Source of the DNA: Branchiostoma lanceolatum
Taxonomy: Eukaryota; Chordata; Leptocardii; Amphioxiformes; Branchiostomatidae
Assembly (NCBI RefSeq): GCF_035083965.1
Contig: NC_089723.1
Span: 22,981,193-23,045,192, forward strand
Direction: 5' to 3'
Length of the DNA: 64,000 bases
Shown here: one piece after another, positions 57,201 to 64,000 of the stretch
Layout: each line of letters opens with the position of its first letter
Numbering within the stretch: the stretch's first letter is position 1
Notes under the pieces: generated by a model
The model's input: only the letters and a program-made list of their open reading frames with translations
What the model was told of the DNA's origin: nothing
Database searches by the model: none
Program-made: the position numbers and the translations under genes

Positions 57201-59423
57201 TGCAGATAGCTTTTGACGTCAGGACCAATGGGGCAAATTTAATTTTGGAACTGCAATGGCATTTGCATAAAATTTATTACCGAAGTATTGTTTGCTTTCA
57301 ATCTGATGATAGCATGAGGGGGTGTATCAACCTATGAGCCCTGTCACACATTCAGGACCTTCCCACGACTGTGCTCCCGACCAGGGTCAACGCTGGGTAT
57401 ACAGCAGCCTGGAATTCACCCTATTCTAGCTCCAGTTTTCACCTCTGATCGCATCAAAGAAAAATATGACTATCCCGAGATGGATTTTTTTTTAAATTCA
57501 TAATAAGCTGGCGTAGACGATTTTCAAAGACTAGAAGGCAACTTTGCCGACCAATTCCCAACCGCAGGTGACTTTGCTAACTCCCATCCATGGTTCTGAG
57601 AATGATGGTCGGGAGATGATGGTCGACTATGTGTGACAGGGGCTGAGCGTCCGGCGGTCCTAACATGTAACCACTTTTCTTCAGACAATGTTGAAACGGA
57701 TACGCACAATTTAGATTTAGTCAAGGTAGTTAAAATTGAACAAACAAACTTATATTTTGACAGAAATGTTTTATTAGAATAGTGTTCTACATTATGATAA
57801 TAATAATGGTTCATTGTCAAAGTATCACTTGTCCAACAGCTTGCAGCAGCCATATGACTAAAATGACGTCCGGACATCGCAGCAATTATACTCAACATAA
57901 TGCGGTAAACATGTTAAAATTACAAAACAAGTTTAACATAGGTTTAGTTTAAAATTATTATAAGTTTAAAGAGTTTAAAAGCTACTATTGCACTTGAGCG
58001 CTGGTGCTTGTGGTGTTAGAATTGTGTGGCAGTTTAGCTGTCAACCGTATCTGTCAGGGGCAGAAGCGTGACTGAGCAACTCGCCGCGAGGCAGGCCCAA
58101 GGCGCCCATAAAATCGTCGTTTAGTACATACGCTGAGAAATGGTTCTTCTCTTCGGTATGAATCATGCCAGGTCTAGGATTTCCAAGTTGAAGATACTAT
58201 TAAAGAAGGTCTGGAGAACATAGCGTGAGGTTCTTAAAAGCAAAGCGTAAGTCAAAGCACTTGCCAACAAGTCGAAATGTAAAGGAATACGTGAATTGGT
58301 CCACTGGATTTCTGCGGACAATTGTGCCACAATATTAGAGCACGTACGCATTTAGAAAGTGATCATTTGGCGTCTACTAACACAACAATAAGTATATATA
58401 CAATGTACTCACGATGCACTCGTCAACCTTTGCATACTTTCCGTTAATTACGTTTTGTTTGTTTTGTTTTTGTTTCGATTTGTTTGTAATGTATGTCTAC
58501 CCGATAAATCACCTCATGGTGTAACACACCAGGTTTGCACGAGTACAAGCTGCATATCCGGGCAGATTTATTTAATCCACCAAAACAGCTGGGAAGGACC
58601 TCAACTGTTTTCGATAAAGGGTAATTTTCGATACGTGTGGTGGGTTCATTTGCGTGCTCTAGGTATGTCTCTCCTCAAACACGGGACCTCCATTAACATC
58701 CGACCCGAGAGACGTCCCTAACCGAAGGTAGGTACTCATTTTCACCTGAGTGAAGTGAGGGGGTTTTGTGTGCCTTTCTCTAGGGCACAATGTCAACGGG
58801 ACAAGTCGGGGAACCCAGGATTCGAACCCAGGATCTCTGGGTTCTGGGCCAAGCACCCTGCCATTGCGACACCGCGACGCCACAGGTGAACTGAGAGCTC
58901 GACAATAATACGACAATCTTTGCTCGTCGAATTCTGACAATGTTATATCAAACTTTTATCGACATTTGAAGAAAAAGTATCCCATGGCCGGTGATGTAAA
59001 ATGTTATAGGTTGCAGAAACACCATATGGAATTTGGGCAGTGTAAGATCAATCGCGAAAATATAGAAAATGAAAATTAAAGATTCCACTCAGACATACAT
59101 CTTACGCAAAATGTAAGTGCTGAATGCTGATGCAAGGAAAAATGAACACAATTGGGAATTTCATAATTAGGCAATTTCTTGGGCTGGAAAAGTGAAGTCC
59201 CCTCTTTGATTGTAGACAAGCGTACCGGTCGAGGTTTTCGAGCGCTTATTCACTACCGTAAGAAAATGAATGCAATAGTAAAATCGTTTACTAAAAAAAT
59301 AGAATACAGCAGATATAACTGATTGTCGCCAAACGACTGACCTACCCCGGTAAAGACCAGTCCTTGTCCTGCTCCATTCAGTATCATATACACCAGCAGG
59401 AGAAGAGAAGTCTTTGTGATCAT
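54298..59423 (-). CDS. Prokineticin-like secreted peptide
   Basis: Exon 1 (59423-59346) encodes 26 residues: a signal peptide MITKTSLLLLVYMILNGAGQ and GLVFTG, ending in phase 0 at a GTAGGT donor. After a 4.8-kb intron, exon 2 (54552-54298) encodes 84 residues beginning ECRSDDHC. The joined mature start LVFTGEC parallels the vertebrate AVITGAC. Cysteine spacing is C-x5-C-x8-CC-x11-C-x9-C-x19-C-x-C-x5-C-x11-C. The x11, x9, x-C and x5 steps equal those of human PROK2 as I remember it, and CPCDFGLTC corresponds to CPCLPGLAC. The total is 110 residues, mature about 88; the family has 80-86. Splitting the gene right after the AVITG equivalent also matches vertebrate PROK gene structure, by recollection. 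Prokineticins are secreted ligands of G-protein-coupled receptors. A TATA box lies at 59461-59467. Confidence 0.9.
54715..54785 (-). repeat. SINE body fragment
   Basis: AAGGACCCCTACTCTTTTCG and GATAAGTGTGGTGGGTTCTT parallel 58590-58660, inside the longer SINE at 58590-58890. Located in the prokineticin-like gene's intron. Confidence 0.45.
55084..55395 (+). repeat. tRNA-derived SINE head with a tandemly duplicated 116-bp segment
   Basis: GGTCCCGGGTTAGAAACC resembles a pol III B box and is followed by TGTGCCCTTGGGAAAGGCAC, a module common in amphioxus SINEs as I recall. The segment starting CCCTTGGGAAAGGCACTTAA is duplicated with a period of 116 bases (55162 and 55278). Confidence 0.6.
55396..57130. 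repeat. Cluster of dispersed repeats with the GCCGCTAGGGGGCCCAAA motif
   Basis: Positions 55530-55860 and 56750-57130 are direct copies (CAAAACCTGCTCCTGCAGTT, GCCGCTAGGGGGCCCAAA, GAACACGAGATATCAAAACA, CCTTCTCGGCGAAGGTAAT). Positions 56380-56640 hold a copy in the opposite orientation. Related fragments lie at 23290-23400 and 31110-31150. No credible protein. A non-autonomous element family is likely. Confidence 0.7.
57336..57645. mobile_element. Element with GAGCCCTGTCACACAT termini
   Basis: The left GAGCCCTGTCACACATTCAG and the right end on the other strand, CTCAGCCCCTGTCACACATA, define a 310-base unit. It shares ends with 51567-52315. No coding capacity. It lies in the prokineticin-like gene's intron. 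Confidence 0.6.
58590..58890 (-). repeat. tRNA-derived SINE
   Basis: On the minus strand: an A-box-like TGGCGTCGCGGTGTCGCAAT region, a B box GGGTTCGAATCCTGGGTTCC, then TGCCCTAGAGAAAGGCACAC and CTCACTTCACTCAGGTGAAA, followed by the body. The order of head and AAAGGCAC module resembles amphioxus SINEs. It lies in the prokineticin-like gene's intron. Confidence 0.7.
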
Positions 59424-59460
59424 CTTGACAAGAACTGGTGAACTGCTCCAACTGCAACTG

Positions 59461-59467
59461 TTTTATA
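59461..59467 (-). promoter_or_regulatory. TATA box of the prokineticin-like gene
   Basis: TATAAAA on the minus strand lies 38 bases upstream of the ATG at 59423. That implies a very short 5' untranslated region. Confidence 0.6.
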
Positions 59468-60065
59468 CGCGTGCTTACGTCAGTCATATCTACGCGCTCC
59501 ACCCACACTCTCGGCAGCTAAGCCCAGTGCACATACAGAGCCTTTAGTGGCTTAATTCTCTCGTTGCTTTTTAAAGTTCCTACAACATCCGTAATGTAGC
59601 CCTTGTTTGAACCAAGGACCTCCTTGTTTGAACCGCCTTTCGGAACTCGTCAGGTTGCACTGCGCGCCAACCGTTCCCAAGGCATTCTCAGAACCTTGAT
59701 ACAACAAATGTGTTTCAAACCCAAGCAAGCGTGACACAGTCGGCCTTCATCTACGTTGGTGTGCTACCGGTCACGTGGCTATTTCTTTTGTAGGCTGTTT
59801 CAGAGAAATTATAAAGGAGACGATCCTTTCCATGGTAACAATAAATTGTCCCAAATCATCCTCTAATTGGTGTCCGGGGACGTGAGCGTGTAGTTTGATG
59901 ACAGCCGTTTGGATGCTGTCAAAGAGTAATAACCTTGATTGTACATTCATGCTCTATCACGGGCTAAGTACAGGCATATATATAGATACAAAATACATGG
60001 TAATGTTCATATAATGACACACAGGACTTCTAATACTAAATTAAATCTAAAACAATTATTCTAAA

Positions 60066-60464
60066 ACTACTCTAATACATAGGTTCGGCTTCTTCTCGTA
60101 TCTTTGCGATGTTAGAAATATAAGTTGAGATGGACTTGTTTAATATGGTATGGTCATGATAAAAATGAATATTTGGACATAAATTGAAAGTGTGGAAACG
60201 TTCCCATGATATAATCAAACAAAACATTTCCATCGTTGCTAAAGTATATAGACTGCAATATACAATAAAGTGGACTTCATCGTCTACCTTATTTAAGTTA
60301 CAAAATTGACAAATTCTTTGCTCCAGAGGCGTACGGTTGTGCCTTCCCGATTCGATACGCAGTTTATGACAGCTGATTCGTAGTTTGTAGATAAATATCA
60401 AATTGATGCCATCGGGATCGTTGAAATGTCTACACAGGATAAGTCGACTTAGTACCCCGGACAT
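60066..60464 (-). mobile_element. LINE fragment, C-terminal part of the reverse transcriptase protein
   Basis: An open frame of about 130 codons contains KLRISCHKLRIESGRHNRTP, then LEQRICQFCNLNKVDDEVHF and IVYC. This is the classic C-terminal pattern of non-LTR retrotransposon ORF2: a GRH/GRY motif, a CxxC pair, then an E-D-E-x-HF and C. The upstream polymerase domains are absent, so this is a 5'-truncated insertion, as usual for LINEs. The clade cannot be fixed from this piece. Confidence 0.75.
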
Positions 60465-60597
60465 ACATTGCCGTAATTAGTGTTCAAGGATTCACGGATA
60501 CTTTTCGTGGTTGGTGATATCACATAAGGGACATTGCTGTTATGATATCATGTGATAATTGACAGGTAATTGAGATATGAAAACTCTGCAGCATCGA

Positions 60598-60665
60598 GTT
60601 AGCCTCCATAGCAGGCTCTGAACCGGCCTTTTTGGGGGCTAAATAATACACCTTTTGCAGTCAGC
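60598..60665. repeat. Partial relative of the 16588-16808 MITE
   Basis: TTAGCCTCCATAGCAGGCTC followed by a CCTTTTTGGGGGCTAAATA block matches the left terminus of the element at 16588. No matching right end was found nearby. Confidence 0.45.
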
Positions 60666-60669
60666 CCGT

Positions 60670-62003
60670 AACCATCACCCACCCCCGTAACCATTTTGCC
60701 ATGTACCTAACGATAAACGATCTTAAAAAAAGTATAATCCCTTGGTAAAGAAATTATTGTTTCCTGATCTATTTGTTACATTATGTTTATAAATAACTAC
60801 TATAACATTAAGCCCCTCTTACACATAATAGACCATAACCCCCGACCACTACTACGCTAACGTAAAATGACAAGATTACTCATTGAGTCTCCACTAGACG
60901 TCATTTGCCTATCGTTACAAAGAAAGTCATTGGAGATGTCGTATAGATACAGGTCTATTTGTCCCCAGGCCCTGGACCTTAAAACTTAGTAAGAAATAAA
61001 ACGACCTTATGGATATTCAGTTTTAAGATTGGATAAAGCTGTAGCGGAATGTCTTATCTTATCTTTCCATGCAAACTCGTGGAAACTACGTCAATAGAGC
61101 TACGTCAATGTGATGACTATAAAACTTTGTCCATCAATTAAAATCGTTCTTGGTCTCTCAGAGATTCACGTTTAAGATTATTCTGCATGAAGTTGACAGT
61201 TCTTGTACCGGATTCCTTTACTTGAGGACAAAGCAATTTGATGGTTAAAGACTTTTTCATTATTTTCCTCCTCGAAAACGGAAGCACAGTGCTGATTTTG
61301 TTGTTTACTTGTAGTGTACGTTTTTTTTTTTTTTTTTCAAATGAACGTTTGAGTTTTTATCCTAAAAGAAACGGCCCGAGTATTAACGTGTAGGTGTGCA
61401 CGTAGAAGTCTCCTGAGTACGAACACGTACCCGATCGGAAGTGAAAAGAGCGCCAGCCGTTACTACTAGAGTCGCTAAGTACCTATCATTTATGTCCCAT
61501 CAGGGTAGTTAGGTCACTTGGTGTTACTGTCGTGTGTAAATCCTGCACGAGTCCAACGATTTGGAGGAAATTTCCGGTAGTGCTAAATCTCACATCGTCA
61601 CCAATTTATCATAGGGACATTACGTCCGGTCGTTGCAATTCGAAATGGTCTATGCCATATCGCTGACCGGTCGATGTCATATCCGAGCGTATCACAACTT
61701 TGCGAGGGGCTGCAAAAACGTAATAAAAAACATGGTTTGAAATAAAAATGTACGACAGTATCGTGAATATTGTTTTAAAAAATAGTGAAAAATAGGATAT
61801 GCGTAAGCCCAGGTTCAAACCGGGGGCACAAAACCTGATCCTAACGCGTTAACGTCGATGTATCGTTCTGCGATATCGCGTCGACTTTTCAAATATCAAG
61901 GACCGTCTGTGAGACGGAAATTGGCTCAGGCGAAATGAAAGTATTGACGTATGAACATTTTTTTTCTGGTGTCCCAGCGTGGGTAGGAAGCAGTGTGTTC
62001 AGA
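60670..62003. other. Gene-free stretch
   Basis: No supported gene or RNA. It holds a long T tract at about 61321-61338. Short frames here lack exon context. Confidence 0.4.
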
Positions 62004-62144
62004 TTGCCTCTCTAACTCCACGTTTAAACGAGCGGGGTTCGCGGTCTGTGGTTTTGAGATTGAAAAAGTGTCCCTCGTTGACCCAATCTACAGATATTCT
62101 AGACCGCGAACCCCACTGGTTTGAACGTGGAGTTTGAGAGGCAA
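62004..62144. mobile_element. 141-bp fold-back element
   Basis: The arms TTGCCTCTCTAACTCCACGT with GGGGTTCGCGGTCT and their complements (AGACCGCGAACCCC, then ACGTGGAGTTTGAGAGGCAA) are about 44 bases with few mismatches, around a 50-base centre. No coding capacity; MITE-like. Confidence 0.7.
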
Positions 62145-62179
62145 TTCATGAGAAGATATACAATCCAACCCTCAACAGG

Positions 62180-62500
62180 AAAAGATGCCTAGGCGTTTAA
62201 CTTTCCGGCAATTGAAACCTTGCGATGCCACCCCGCAAGACAGCACTTGCTTCTGTACTCAAACAACAGGAGCTAATTGACTCATTAGAGTCAACACTAT
62301 CATGGCACTGTCTTATCATGCTTCCCTATTGGACTATCTAAGTTTTCCTTCACCTCAGTTACATTAGAATTCATAGTTTTTGGTTAAAAGACTGGCGAAT
62401 CACATATCTTGTTTCAATCACTAACGAAAGGTACCGGAAACGTCTGGCCGTATTCTAAATTCACCCAGTTACATTCATTTGCGTAACTGTAACATTTCAG
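62180..62500 (+). repeat. LINE-tail-like repeat copy
   Basis: It parallels 8120-8420 throughout (CTTTCCGGCA, CATAGTTTTTGGTTAAA, CACTAACGAAAGG, CGTAACTG end). A shorter copy lies at 2890-3015. Confidence 0.5.
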
Positions 62501-63709
62501 CTTTCGAAGCTCATGTTATATTAGCTGTGAACGTGTCTGTAAGTGATTCACATTCTGTCTACGATCCATGACTTAACATTAATTTGAACTGTTAATGTTG
62601 AAGCATATTATTTCACACCATTTCGTAGGTATAATCACATACAAATATTGGTATAAAAACTGTCTATAAGACATGTATTGATAAATGTAACCGAAAGGAA
62701 TATTGTGTTTTCTTGACCTTTGACACCAAACAAATCGTCAGCCCTTTAATGCTCAACAGGCTAAAATTTGACCTTGAGTGTAAGAAGTGACCTCGAGAGT
62801 TAAATTTTCTCCATCTCAAATTTGTCACAAAACGAGACAAATCAACATATTTGACTAGTATAGTTGTAGTAAGGTAAAAATTTCAGCAGGAAACAGATAT
62901 CATATTTTCGAATCCTGGTACAAAACAGTGCGCCGTCGTTGCCTTAAGTTATAAAACCTAGTTGTTTGTTTGGGTACAAATGTACGATTCCCCAACACCT
63001 AATTTGCTTTTTCACGGACATTCTACCTTTCTACAGGGACGCTTATTGTGAAATTTGGTATAAAAGGTCATTTGAGTACATCCTATTGCAAAATATTTTT
63101 TCAGACAAACCAATCCGTAGGTTTGACCTTTTCCCTCTGGAGAGGTGAAAGATCAACAAAACATTTCGTACCGTGTTGTTGAATTTGTGTGAACAATTTA
63201 TGTACATTTTGCGTAAAATAAATCTTCCAAGCTAAAGATTGAGATTGGGTTAAAGAAATGATTGGCTTCACTAATTATATATCATCTAGGGAAGACGATG
63301 AGAAACATTACGCAGCAAAGCTGCGGCTCAGTTCTAGTTGTTTTCTCCCCGCAGCACTGCGAGGTGATTAAACAATGAATAATCATGAGTCGGATGGAAA
63401 ATTAGTCTCGATTGACGCATTTTTTCGCCTACAGGGTTGTTTGTGTGTATCGCTGGGAGTGGTCGTGGTGAATATGGCTGGACTGTAACATGGACGAAAA
63501 ACAAGGGACACACTCGGGTTGAGACAGAACTTGAGTGGCCTGAGGTGATTCGATTACTCTATCTCGGTCGTGCTGTTTTTTTGCGACTTCTTTGCTTGGA
63601 TTTGAGTAGTTGTAGGAAGGTTAACATTTGCGAAGGAAACAGGAGGTACAGGTATAGGTTTCTAACTATTGTGCAGTAATTGCGCTGTGTTTTTGTTTGA
63701 TATAAAACC
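62501..63709. other. Region upstream of the last gene
   Basis: No clear coding. A possible splice acceptor TTTTTTCGCCTACAG ends near 63435 and could start a 5' untranslated exon leading to the ATG at 63710. TATAAAA at 63701-63707 touches the ATG and is too close to serve as its TATA box. Confidence 0.35.
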
Positions 63710-64000
63710 ATGGGTGGTTGTTTGGGCACGGTTCCTCAGCATCCAAACTACGCCATGAACGGAGGTTTTCCCAATGGAATGGAGCTAGGACTGCTTCGTC
63801 AAAATATGCAAGGCTTTATGGACCCACGCTTTAGTGTCGGTAGTGATATGCTCGGTAATGGCGGCATGAACGGTATCACTCAAAACAACCGGATCAGCTA
63901 CGCTCAGGCAGCCGGCGGCGTGCCTCCTACCCCACCGACGGGGATGTGCGGTGGTTACGGTGGCCCACCGGCTCTACCCTCCCGCTGTAACAGCAGCGCC
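63710..64000 (+). CDS. N-terminal part of an unidentified Gly/Asn/Met-rich protein (partial)
   Basis: An ATG in good context (AAACCATGGG) opens a frame of 97 codons that reaches the window end with no stop. The start MGGCLGTVPQHP has Gly at position 2, Cys at 4 and Thr at 7, which could allow N-myristoylation and palmitoylation. The rest is low in charge and rich in Gly, Asn, Met and Pro (NGGFPNGMELGLLRQNM, then GGVPPTPPTGMCGGYGGPPA). GC content rises clearly over the preceding intergenic DNA, as in coding exons. I do not recognise the family; membrane tethering is only a suggestion. Confidence 0.65.
   Translation, partial: MGGCLGTVPQHPNYAMNGGFPNGMELGLLRQNMQGFMDPRFSVGSDMLGNGGMNGITQNNRISYAQAAGGVPPTPPTGMCGGYGGPPALPSRCNSSA

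Noticed and set aside
59167-59508. 113-codon minus-strand frame starting MWVERVDM
   Set aside because: It covers prokineticin-like exon 1 in a different frame. The frame with a signal peptide and correct splice phase is the real one.

Overview
The window looks like genomic DNA of a cephalochordate (amphioxus, Branchiostoma-like). Genes carry many short exons with GT-AG introns, TATA boxes and polyadenylation signals. Intergenic DNA is AT-rich and full of fold-back elements, tRNA-derived SINEs whose body reads like the amphioxus type, and a LINE fragment. The species is an inference from style and gene content; no database was searched.

Layout. 1-146: last exon of an unidentified membrane protein (+). 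393-2840: Cys-loop ligand-gated ion channel (+) lacking most of its N-terminal domain. 4374-5677: three-exon secreted ten-cysteine protein of the prokineticin/Dickkopf/colipase type (-). 8517-22147: five paralogous small genes, two on -, then +, -, +, encoding a short coiled coil that closely resembles the central part of a synaptobrevin (R-SNARE) helix but has no membrane anchor. Three of them lie on a large inverted plus direct duplication. 23468-28941: membrane-anchored sulfotransferase-like gene (-). 28.9-42.7 kb: almost gene-free, dominated by a 20-bp satellite, a roughly 330-bp satellite, a degenerate minisatellite and Helentron-like rolling-circle elements. 42774-51543: complete ten-exon S28 serine protease of the PRSS16 type (+). 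54298-59423: two-exon prokineticin-like gene (-), with signal peptide plus an LVFTG N-terminus in exon 1 and all ten cysteines in exon 2. 63710-64000: start of a new open frame (+) that runs off the window.

Most notable: (1) the tandem R-SNARE-like family without membrane anchor; (2) a bona fide-looking prokineticin gene outside vertebrates, plus a second ten-cysteine relative in the same window; (3) a Helentron-like element whose ends bracket a sulfotransferase exon, with a near-identical second copy carrying a damaged version of that exon inserted inside the 330-bp satellite array. No operon-like cooperation is evident. The genes look functionally independent: receptor, secreted ligands, coiled-coil family, sulfotransferase, lysosomal or endosomal protease.
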